From: a bacterium
GTDB lineage: Bacteria > Blakebacterota > Blakebacteria > Blakebacterales > Blakebacteraceae
Direction of reading: 5' to 3'
DNA length: 6,105 nucleotides
NCBI GenBank assembly: GCA_025774615.1
Contig: JALGVQ010000168.1
Coordinates: 1 to 6,105, forward strand
Shown: piece after piece, positions 1-5,067 of the stretch
How positions within the stretch are numbered: the stretch's first letter is position 1
How the letters are laid out: each line of letters opens with the position of its first letter
Position numbers and translations under genes: made by a program
Notes under the pieces: model-generated
Seen by the model: only the letters and a program-made list of their open reading frames with translations
The model's database searches: none
What the model was told of the DNA's origin: nothing

Positions 1-541
1 GCATTTCGGAGCCCTCTCCATCCGACTCGAGCCACAGGTAATGAGCATTATCTTCCTCGGCATCTGTTTCGATCTCGACGGTTGCCTTCTCACCATCCAC
101 GGATAGTTCCGTGATCGACAGTCCCGGCCCGCCGGCGATCACTCCCTCAGTCGCAGTCGGTTGCTGATCAACAAGCCAGGCGGTTCCGATGAACAGCAGC
201 ATCGCGGCCACGGACCCGATGAATCGTCCTCTCCGCTCTTCCCGTCGTCTGGGGGTAGTCGGGATACGATTTTTCACGGGGAGGTCCAGGCGAGAGCTTA
301 TATCCTCCCATCGTCCGTCGAAGAATGACGGTACCTCGGCCAGCATCTCGTTGCGGAGCGCTTCGTCGACACGGGTCACGCGCCGTCGGTGAGCCCGGCA
401 GGCGGGGCAGAGAAGAAGATGGCGCGCCACAAGGGGAAGCTGGAGGGCGTCCTTGCCCAGCTGACTCAGTGTGCGCTGGGTATACCGGCAGCCGAAACTG
501 AGAGTGGAGCGGGCATGCGACCGGTACCTGAGCGCCTTCAT
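1..541 (-). CDS. Membrane anti-sigma factor with zf-HC2 zinc motif, C-terminus cut by window edge
   Basis: Seen: reading the minus strand from an ATG at 541 gives 180 open codons running off the left edge. The ATG overlaps the stop of the sigma gene upstream (ATGA at 541-538), so the two are translationally coupled. Residues 41-48 read HLLLCPAC, an H-x3-C-x2-C motif, with a further Cys at residue 18; together they can form the C/H-C-C ligand set of a zf-HC2 anti-sigma domain. After a basic stretch (R98-R106) comes one hydrophobic segment, about residues 107-124 (FIGSVAAMLLFIGTAWLV), then an acidic domain that would lie outside the membrane. Known: such proteins bind their cognate ECF sigma factor through the cytoplasmic zinc domain and release it on a signal. 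Inference: it restrains the sigma factor encoded at 538-1131. The signal is unknown, and the outer domain is incomplete here. Confidence 0.85.
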   Translation of the reverse strand, partial: MKALRYRSHARSTLSFGCRYTQRTLSQLGKDALQLPLVARHLLLCPACRAHRRRVTRVDEALRNEMLAEVPSFFDGRWEDISSRLDLPVKNRIPTTPRRREERRGRFIGSVAAMLLFIGTAWLVDQQPTATEGVIAGGPGLSITELSVDGEKATVEIETDAEEDNAHYLWLESDGEGSEM

Positions 542-1131
542 GATCGCCACCCGTCCCATCGATCCCGCAGCAGTTTACGGGCCTGGTGGAGGTGAACGCG
601 TACCGTCCCTTCAGAACAGCCCAGGATCTCCGCCACCTCGGCCGTGCTCATCTCGTGCACGACCTTCAGCACAAGACAGAGCCGCTGGTGGTGACTCAGC
701 GTCCGGAGCATTTCCGCGAGGCGGCTCTCCGTCTCCCTCGTTATGGCGGGAAGGTCTGCCGGTGGGGCGTGGCCCGTCACGGGAACAAAATGCTGCAGCC
801 GGACGCGTGCTGTCCTGCGTCGTTTCTGGTCGAGGGCATAATTGGTGGCGACACGCAGGAGCCATGTGGAGAACTTCGCGTCGCGGGCGAATCCGGAGAG
901 GTGCTCGTACGCGCGTACGAATGCCTCCTGGGTCACGTCCACGGCATCATCGTGACTGTTGGCGATGCGGCGTGTGATACTGTAGACCATCGACCAGTAT
1001 CGCTCTACAAGTACGCGGTAGGCCTCAGGTTGACCGTCAAGACAGCGTCTGATCAACTGCTCGTCGGTGAGATCAGGCTCAGGGCCGTGATCAGGCTTAT
1101 TCTGTTTCTTGCGCGTCATCAGATCAACCAT
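538..1131 (-). CDS. ECF-family RNA polymerase sigma factor (module 1)
   Basis: A 197-residue sigma-70 family protein with only regions 2 and 4, the layout of ECF sigma factors. Region 2 spans about residues 35-105, with the core-binding segment DAVDVTQEAFVRAYEHL (63-78) and the -10-recognition segment FSTWLLRVATNYALDQKRR (87-105). Region 4 spans about 133-190, with the helix-turn-helix STAEVAEILGCSEGTVRVHL (162-181). It acts in the cytoplasm, directing core polymerase to a small regulon. The ATG at 1131 is used here; a second in-frame ATG at 1119 (residue 5) is equally possible because neither has a clear Shine-Dalgarno site. The gene directly after it is its likely anti-sigma factor, overlapping by four bases. 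A candidate extended -10 promoter lies upstream at 1191-1219. The family is certain; the regulon cannot be told. Confidence 0.95.
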   Translation of the reverse strand: MVDLMTRKKQNKPDHGPEPDLTDEQLIRRCLDGQPEAYRVLVERYWSMVYSITRRIANSHDDAVDVTQEAFVRAYEHLSGFARDAKFSTWLLRVATNYALDQKRRRTARVRLQHFVPVTGHAPPADLPAITRETESRLAEMLRTLSHHQRLCLVLKVVHEMSTAEVAEILGCSEGTVRVHLHQARKLLRDRWDGWRS

Positions 1132-1184
1132 TAGACGGTCGGGACACTGAACCCGTTTAGTTCCGCCTCAGGAACAGCACTACT

Positions 1185-1203
1185 GTACAGATTGTAACAG
1201 ATT
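1185..1203. repeat. Short tandem near-repeat in the divergent spacer
   Basis: GTACAGATT (1185-1193) is followed directly by GTAACAGATT (1194-1203), a two-copy near-repeat differing by one inserted A. It overlaps the candidate -10 of the sigma gene and lies upstream of nth, so it could be a pair of half-sites for a regulator. It is short enough to be chance. Confidence 0.35.
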
Positions 1204-1219
1204 AGACGCCTGTTGGCTA
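1191..1219 (-). promoter_or_regulatory. Candidate promoter of ECF operon 1
   Basis: On the minus strand, TAGCCA (1219-1214, four of six to TTGACA) is followed after 17 bases by TACAAT (1196-1191, five of six to TATAAT). The -10 is preceded by TGT, which makes an extended TGn -10. The transcript would start near 1184 with a leader of about 53 bases. This is a pattern match by eye. A self-recognised ECF promoter could be used instead, but I could not identify a convincing one. Confidence 0.4.
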
Positions 1220-1256
1220 TGTCGGTGCCGGACAAGTACCTTTTACGGATGTTGCC

Positions 1257-1261
1257 GAGGA
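1257..1261 (+). promoter_or_regulatory. Shine-Dalgarno site that fixes the nth start
   Basis: GAGGA lies eight bases before the ATG at 1270. The upstream in-frame candidates (TTG at 1213, ATG at 1219, ATG at 1249) have no comparable site, so 1270 is preferred. Confidence 0.6.
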
Positions 1262-1269
1262 CACGGAAC

Positions 1270-1941
1270 ATGAGACCGTTTGCAGGAGAGGACATTCAGG
1301 CGCGTGCCGGACGGGCGCTCGAAATCGCCGACCGGCTGGACGAACGCCATCCGGACGCCGGAGTCGCCCTCGAGTACCGTGATCCGCTCCAGTTGATGGT
1401 CGCCACGATCCTCTCTGCTCAATGCACTGATGAACGGGTCAACCAGGTCACGCCGGTACTCTTCGGGCGCTTTCCCGACGCAGGAACGCTTGCCGCGGCC
1501 GAACTGGAAGAGATCGAAGAGATCATCCATTCGACCGGGTTCTTTCACCAGAAGGCGAAATCCATCAAGGGATCGTGTGTGATGATCATGGAGCGCTTTG
1601 CGGGTGAGGTCCCCCGGGAATTGGAAGATCTGACGTCACTGCCCGGTATCGGGAGAAAGACCGCGAATGTGGTCCGTGGAGGTGCCTGGGGTTACCCCGG
1701 CATTACGGTGGATACGCATGTCAAGCGCCTGAGTGGACGTCTCGGGCTCACAGATCACACCGATCCGGTGAAGATCGAATACGATCTGAACGACCTTCTC
1801 CCCGAGGAACGGTGGTTCAGTTTCTCCAGCGCGCTGATATTTCATGGACGCCGGGTATGCAACGCGCGTAAACCTGATTGCGGGAACTGCACGCTGACCG
1901 ACCTCTGTCGGCACTTCATCGAGGAGTCAGATGGCGACTGA
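1270..1941 (+). CDS. nth: Endonuclease III (base-excision repair DNA glycosylase/AP lyase)
   Basis: Removes oxidised pyrimidines from DNA and cleaves at the abasic site. The 223-residue product matches the family in length (E. coli Nth is 211). In order it shows the N-terminal LLSAQ-type motif LSAQCTD (48-54), the helix-hairpin-helix LPGIGRKTA (124-132) with catalytic Lys130, VDTH (147-150) with catalytic Asp148, and the C-terminal [4Fe-4S] ligands Cys197-x6-Cys204-x2-Cys207-x5-Cys213, exactly the Nth spacing. The frame stays open upstream to a TTG at 1213, but the good Shine-Dalgarno site, together with the fit to family length, supports ATG 1270. The last 11 bases overlap the next gene, so the two are probably one transcript. 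The complete cluster and catalytic pair indicate an active enzyme; a MutY paralogue is unlikely because the protein is short and keeps the catalytic Lys. Confidence 0.95.
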   Translation: MRPFAGEDIQARAGRALEIADRLDERHPDAGVALEYRDPLQLMVATILSAQCTDERVNQVTPVLFGRFPDAGTLAAAELEEIEEIIHSTGFFHQKAKSIKGSCVMIMERFAGEVPRELEDLTSLPGIGRKTANVVRGGAWGYPGITVDTHVKRLSGRLGLTDHTDPVKIEYDLNDLLPEERWFSFSSALIFHGRRVCNARKPDCGNCTLTDLCRHFIEESDGD

Positions 1942-2596
1942 AACACTGATCGTACTGGTCCGGCACGCCGAGACCGACTGGAACGCCGAGGCCCGGTTCC
2001 AGGGACACACCGATACTCCCCTGAACGAGCTTGGTCGGACCCGGATCGGACCGGTGATAGAGGCATTGCAGCCCTGGGATCCGGAGATCGTAGTCACCAG
2101 CGATCTCTCCCGGGCACGTGAGATGGCTGAACAGGTTGGAGCGGCATTCGGGCTCGAGGTGATTACCAGGGAAGATCTGCGCGAGTGCAGTTATGGGGAG
2201 TGGGAGGGAAAGACACTGAAAGAAGTACGTCGTGACCACGGCGATGACCTGGAGCAGTGGCGCAGCAACGAAGCGGGCTTTCAACGGGGAGAGGGGGAGA
2301 GCCTCCTGCAGATGCAGGAGCGCACCCTGGCAGCGATCGAGTCGATCGCCCGTGAGCACGCCGGCCGCACAGTCGTGCTCTTCTCTCACTCGGGACCGGT
2401 GCGGGGCGCGATCTGTCGGGCACTCGACCTGCCGATCGATCAGCGATACCGATTCGAGATCAATAACGCTTCACTCTCCGCCATCCGCCGTCGAGAGGAT
2501 GGGCAGTGGCAGGTACTCCTGCTCAATCAGACATGCCATCTCGACACCGACCCGGGTGCATCGAGCCCTGTCGCTTCTCAAAGTGAGAGACCGTAA
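1931..2596 (+). CDS. Histidine phosphatase family protein (phosphoglycerate-mutase type)
   Basis: A 221-residue branch-1 histidine phosphatase. The signature LVRHAETDWN (9-18) gives Arg11 and the phospho-acceptor His12. The rest of the pocket is SDLSRARE (57-64, Arg61), LREC-SYGEWEG (83-93, proton donor Glu85) and SHSGPVRG (152-159, His153). All expected catalytic residues are present. Known relatives include cobalamin-pathway CobC, GpmB-like phosphatases and phosphoserine phosphatases. Sequence alone does not choose between them, and no cobalamin gene is nearby. The extra tail after about residue 205 is Ser/Pro-rich and probably disordered. It starts inside the end of nth, and GAGGAG (1921-1926) four bases before the ATG serves as its ribosome site, so it is probably translated from the nth message. 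No clear terminator follows it. Confidence 0.92.
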   Translation: MATETLIVLVRHAETDWNAEARFQGHTDTPLNELGRTRIGPVIEALQPWDPEIVVTSDLSRAREMAEQVGAAFGLEVITREDLRECSYGEWEGKTLKEVRRDHGDDLEQWRSNEAGFQRGEGESLLQMQERTLAAIESIAREHAGRTVVLFSHSGPVRGAICRALDLPIDQRYRFEINNASLSAIRRREDGQWQVLLLNQTCHLDTDPGASSPVASQSERP

Positions 2597-2644
2597 TAAC
2601 AGGGCACCAGGGACCGCAGCCGGAGCGTTTCTCTGACGGACTGT
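2597..2644. other. Convergent spacer between the phosphatase and Rrf2 genes
   Basis: Forty-eight bases between two gene ends. The only pairing I see is TCTGA (2632-2636) with TCAGA (2645-2649), five pairs with an eight-base loop overlapping the Rrf2 stop. With no T-run it is not a convincing terminator. Confidence 0.4.
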
Positions 2645-3100
2645 TCAGAACGATGTGTTCGAGATCAGATCTTTGGCGGGGCAGAGATCGACTCCTGATG
2701 TGATCTCCCTTACTGATATCGAGGCGAACAGCTGGGCAAGCCTGTCCTGAATGATCCCTACCGGTGTTTTGATCGTGCAGCTATCCCACTGGTCGCAGAG
2801 TTCCTTACCGCCCTTCTTCAGGCAGGTGGCGATCGATATCGGTCCTTCTACCGCCTCAACCACATCAGCCACACTCACTTCAGTGGTATCGCAGCTGATC
2901 GAGTAGCCTCCACCGCGCCCCTGGTGGGCTTTCAGAAAACCGGCTCTGGTGAGGCGCTGCAGGACCTTTGCCAGCAATTCGGTCGGGATTGAGAAGATCT
3001 CCGAGATCTCCTTGGCGCTGACGACCGGGCGCTCCTCAAGGTTATCGAGATATCCGAGGGAAAGGATACCGTATCCGGTGGCTTTGGTAAGTGCGAGCAT
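2645..3100 (-). CDS. Rrf2-family transcriptional regulator with candidate Fe-S cysteines
   Basis: The 151-residue product begins LTKATGYGILSLGYL and carries a winged helix-turn-helix over about residues 26-70 (VSAKEISEIFSIPTELLAKV, then the wing HQGRGGGYSIS), the Rrf2/IscR/NsrR/RirA layout. The C-terminal sensor loop has Cys93-x8-Cys102-x5-Cys108, close to the three-cysteine cluster sites of IscR (x5, x5) and RirA (x7, x5), so it can plausibly bind an Fe-S cluster. A fourth Cys at 140 lies outside the usual site. Known members sense Fe-S supply, iron, nitric oxide or redox state. It stands alone, with no isc or suf genes beside it, so its class is not settled. A dyad overlapping the likely promoter suggests self-regulation. 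A weak GGGTGA precedes the start at 3100. Confidence 0.92.
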   Translation of the reverse strand: MLALTKATGYGILSLGYLDNLEERPVVSAKEISEIFSIPTELLAKVLQRLTRAGFLKAHQGRGGGYSISCDTTEVSVADVVEAVEGPISIATCLKKGGKELCDQWDSCTIKTPVGIIQDRLAQLFASISVREITSGVDLCPAKDLISNTSF

Positions 3101-3121
3101 CAGTGGTTCACCCGGTAGGGG

Positions 3122-3174
3122 ATAATATGCGACCTGTCGAATCGTATTTTAAGGTACGATGAAGATCGTGAGCA
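3122..3174 (-). promoter_or_regulatory. Candidate Rrf2 promoter elements
   Basis: Two alternatives are visible on the minus strand. TGCTCA (3174-3169), 17 bases, TAAAAT (3151-3146; five of six to TATAAT) would put the -10 within the dyad. TATTAT (3127-3122; five of six) is a second good -10, but 17 bases upstream it has only AAAATA. In both cases the ATCGTA/TACGAT dyad covers core promoter bases, as expected for a repressor site. By eye only. Confidence 0.35.
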
Positions 3175-3178
3175 GGTC
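3131..3178. promoter_or_regulatory. Nested inverted repeat, candidate Rrf2 operator
   Basis: The inner arms ATCGTA (3141-3146) and TACGAT (3155-3160) are perfect over six pairs, and the central TTAA adds two more, giving 16 of 20 symmetric bases. The outer arms GACCTG (3131-3136) and CAGGTC (3173-3178) are also perfect but off-centre (4 and 12 bases from the inner dyad). It lies 31-78 bases upstream of the Rrf2 start, inside the only non-coding stretch there. Inference: an operator for self-repression. It does not match the IscR or NsrR consensus as I recall them. Confidence 0.5.
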
Positions 3179-3220
3179 AAGGATTAGAGAGATGATCCGA
3201 GAAGGTAATCAGACCCCTGA

Positions 3221-3856
3221 TCAGAATTGGTGAGGAGGAGGTGGTGGTGTTTCACTCTCTCGACCAGGTGGTCCTCCCCGCCCCGGACCCATTGCCCTGC
3301 CATCGATGCCGCCACGGCCTCCTCTGCCACGATCGAACATCTGGTCGATCTGAACAGGTACCATGAGCCGGACGAACCACTGATACTGTTCCGGTGTAAG
3401 GATCTCGCGCTCCGTGAGGATAAGGCGCAGTGTCCGCTGCTGAATGGAGTACTGCAGGCGCATGGTCCGGGAGGTCAGGCTGTCGAGGTGTGTGAGGTTT
3501 GATTCAGGCGCTCTCAACTCCTCCTGGATCAATTCCTGGAGTGTCGCGATCTCCTTCGTGAACGGTTCGATCTCGGTGAACATTTCGTGTCGGAGATTGC
3601 GTAGTGAATCTATCTGTTCCTTTTCGAGCCGTGGAAACGAGCGTGATCGGAAAGAATCGGGCATGGCACTCATGCGGGCTTCCCAGTCGGGGCGCCGGTA
3701 ATCCGCACCACGCATGTCGCGTTCAGAGGAGAAGCGGTGATATGGGTTCTGAGAAGAGCCCTGGGAGATGAACAGGACCACGAAGGTCACGTTCAGTCCG
3801 AGTGAAGCGGCCAGAATGAGAGTTGTCAGGTTCTTCCTGAGGAAGTTCGCCATCAT
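3221..3856 (-). CDS. Membrane-anchored periplasmic sensor, CnrX/Spy/CpxP-like, with RG and poly-Pro tail
   Basis: The 211-residue product has a basic start (MMANFLRKN), one hydrophobic helix at about 9-31 that acts as signal anchor or signal peptide, then a long charged helical region (about 76-170) with the short LTPEQ motif at 153-157, a hallmark of the Spy/CpxP and 'heavy-metal sensor' families. It ends with an Arg-Gly-rich stretch (175-200) and five prolines (204-208). There is no cysteine; Met and His are the only soft metal-ligand candidates. Its ATG overlaps the stop of the anti-sigma gene (ATGATG at 3856-3851), and GAGG seven bases earlier is a usable ribosome site. As third gene of a sigma/anti-sigma/sensor operon it probably senses an envelope or metal stress and modulates the anti-sigma factor. 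No metal can be named. Confidence 0.75.
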   Translation of the reverse strand: MMANFLRKNLTTLILAASLGLNVTFVVLFISQGSSQNPYHRFSSERDMRGADYRRPDWEARMSAMPDSFRSRSFPRLEKEQIDSLRNLRHEMFTEIEPFTKEIATLQELIQEELRAPESNLTHLDSLTSRTMRLQYSIQQRTLRLILTEREILTPEQYQWFVRLMVPVQIDQMFDRGRGGRGGIDGRAMGPGRGGPPGRESETPPPPPHQF

Positions 3857-4341
3857 CGGCCACCCTCATCCAGAGGAAGCGCGGCCAGGTAGATACCCGC
3901 CATCGAATCGAGAGGGATCGGGTCGAGGGTCTCGAAGATGCTGTCGTGGGCCAGCAGTTCCTCGGTGGCGGCGGCACTCATCGCCGGGCCTCCGGTAGCC
4001 AGCAGCCAGAGTCCCAGGCCGACGATGACGCCGGCCGCGAAGGAGACCGCGACCCTCCATCCCGACTGTGGTTCGGGAAAGGGTACAAGGCGGTGGACAG
4101 GAAGCTGTTCCCTGATCATCGGCCAGAAATCAGTCGGCGCTTCCTCCGGTGCCCAATCCGGAAGCGCGTCCCAGAATGCCCGGAGTTCTTCCATCTCGCT
4201 CCGGATCGATTCCTCTTCGGAGATACTCTCCTCGAACGCCTGGTGCGCGCGCTCGTCGAGCAGGCCGGACAGATAGGCAGGGATCTGCTTCCGGAGACCT
4301 TCGAGATCGGTCTGGTTATGTCGGTCCGGTTCTTCCCTCAT
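3853..4341 (-). CDS. Single-pass anti-sigma factor lacking zinc ligands
   Basis: The 162-residue product has an N-terminal domain with the anti-sigma fold pattern: IPAYLSGLLDERAHQAFEES at 20-39, then an acidic helix ending in FWDAL. One transmembrane helix follows at about 95-117 (WRVAVSFAAGVIVGLGLWLL) and a short outer tail of about 45 residues. The position where zf-HC2 proteins carry H-x3-C-x2-C has none, and the whole protein has no cysteine, so it is a zinc-free anti-sigma factor. It begins three bases after the sigma stop with a good site (GAGGGA, 4353-4348), and it overlaps the sensor gene downstream. Inference: it sequesters the sigma factor encoded at 4345-4911 and relays a signal from the sensor. 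Assignment rests mainly on topology and operon position, with modest sequence likeness. Confidence 0.8.
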   Translation of the reverse strand: MREEPDRHNQTDLEGLRKQIPAYLSGLLDERAHQAFEESISEEESIRSEMEELRAFWDALPDWAPEEAPTDFWPMIREQLPVHRLVPFPEPQSGWRVAVSFAAGVIVGLGLWLLATGGPAMSAAATEELLAHDSIFETLDPIPLDSMAGIYLAALPLDEGGR

Positions 4342-4344
4342 TGG

Positions 4345-4911
4345 TTATCCCTCATGCGTTCGACCCCGCTCAGGGGTCGTTCCTTGTGCCTGAAATATTT
4401 CCAGTAGTGTGAGTTTGGCCCGATGGAGCAGCGATTCGACTGCTCCGGTGCTCAATCCCATGACTTCAGCGATTCTTGGAGCGGAGAGCTCTTCGAATCG
4501 GTGCATGACCACCGCGGTCCGCTGGCGTTCAGGAAGCGAGTCTATCGCCTCCCAGACCAACCGCGTCCGCTCGCTGTCGAGCACGGCTGAATCGGGTCTG
4601 GGAGGAGGAGTGGAGATGCCCGGCCCGTATTGTTCTCGCCGGTTCTGCTCCCGTTTCCGTCCCCGGATGAGATTGAGAGAGAGGTTTATCGTCAGGCGAT
4701 AGAGCCAGGTTGAAAGAGCTGAACCGCCACGGAACCGTTTCAGTTCACCCCACGCCTTGATGAACACATCCTGCGTTATGTCGTGTGCGTCCTCATTGCC
4801 CACAAGACGGACAGCGGTCCGGTAAACGCGGTCCTGGTGCTGACGCACCAGCATGCCGAAGGCGTCTTCATCGCCCGCGCGGGCCTGCTCGATGAGGATC
4901 GATTCGTCCAT
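4345..4911 (-). CDS. ECF-family RNA polymerase sigma factor (module 2, RpoE-like)
   Basis: A 188-residue ECF sigma factor. Region 2 spans about 15-87, with DAHDITQDVFIKAWGELKRF (41-60) and STWLYRLTINLSLNLIRGRK (67-86). A Pro-rich linker (101-106) follows. Region 4 spans about 115-172, with SLPERQRTAVVMHRFEELS (125-143) and helix-turn-helix APRIAEVMGLSTGAVESLLH (144-163). The N-terminus (MDESILIEQARAGDEDAF) matches where ECF proteins usually start, so ATG 4911 is sound although the only AGGAG is 15 bases away. It heads a three-gene operon with an anti-sigma factor and a periplasmic sensor, the order sigma, anti-sigma, sensor. It is clearly different in sequence from the sigma factor at 538-1131, so this is not a recent duplication. 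Regulon unknown. Confidence 0.96.
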   Translation of the reverse strand: MDESILIEQARAGDEDAFGMLVRQHQDRVYRTAVRLVGNEDAHDITQDVFIKAWGELKRFRGGSALSTWLYRLTINLSLNLIRGRKREQNRREQYGPGISTPPPRPDSAVLDSERTRLVWEAIDSLPERQRTAVVMHRFEELSAPRIAEVMGLSTGAVESLLHRAKLTLLEIFQAQGTTPERGRTHEG

Positions 4912-4957
4912 ACTGTTACTGAGACACTCCTGACGCTGGATGCCGTGTGTATGAACA

Positions 4958-4965
4958 AGTATAGT
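4958..4965. promoter_or_regulatory. Candidate overlapping -10 elements for ECF operon 2 and thrB
   Basis: AGTATAGT reads TATACT on the minus strand (4963-4958) and TATAGT on the plus strand (4960-4965), each five of six to TATAAT. The first is about 47 bases before the sigma start, the second about 103 bases before thrB. Neither has a strong -35 at 17 bases: minus AGTGTC, plus TGGATG. Overlapping divergent promoters would couple the two transcripts by competition. Pattern match only. Confidence 0.35.
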
Positions 4966-5013
4966 GCCCGTGAGTCACTCGACACTACCCTGCTGCTTCA
5001 GGGAATCAATCTC

Positions 5014-5036
5014 CGGCCCCGACAGATTCGGTGCCG
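5014..5036 (+). other. Stem-loop in the thrB leader
   Basis: CGGC-C-CCG, loop ACAGATT, CGG-T-GCCG: seven pairs with one C/T mismatch, ending 17 bases before the thrB ribosome site. There is no U-run, so it is not a simple terminator. It could affect leader stability or be chance. Confidence 0.3.
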
Positions 5037-5053
5037 TGAAACACTTCGTGCTG

Positions 5054-5059
5054 AAGGAG
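5054..5059 (+). promoter_or_regulatory. Shine-Dalgarno site that fixes the thrB start
   Basis: AAGGAG lies eight bases before ATG 5068. The in-frame ATGs upstream (for example 4951) have none, and the conserved homoserine kinase sequence begins right after 5068. Confidence 0.8.
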
Positions 5060-5067
5060 ATGGTCCG

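Noticed and set aside
586-1134. Long plus-strand reading frame opposite the module 1 sigma gene
   Set aside because: It is the antisense of a clear sigma factor; the translation has no recognisable motif.
1213-1269. Upstream start for nth (TTG at 1213 or ATG at 1219)
   Set aside because: It would add 17-19 residues beyond the family's usual start, with no Shine-Dalgarno site.
3208-3221. ATCAG-ACCC-CTGAT hairpin as terminator of ECF operon 2
   Set aside because: Only five pairs, overlaps the stop codon, and no T-run follows on the minus strand.
3946-4407. Plus-strand reading frame opposite the cysteine-free anti-sigma gene
   Set aside because: Mirror of a GC-rich coding frame; composition is Arg/Ser/Pro-rich with no motif.
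4783-5067. A 95-codon in-frame N-terminal extension of thrB
   Set aside because: It runs antisense through the sigma gene, has no homology to the kinase family by eye, and ATG 5068 has a strong ribosome site directly before the conserved first motif.
4951-5067. Possible threonine leader peptide ahead of thrB
   Set aside because: The ATG at 4951 is in frame with thrB with no stop between them, has no ribosome site, and only two adjacent Thr codons plus one later; no attenuator with a U-run is visible.
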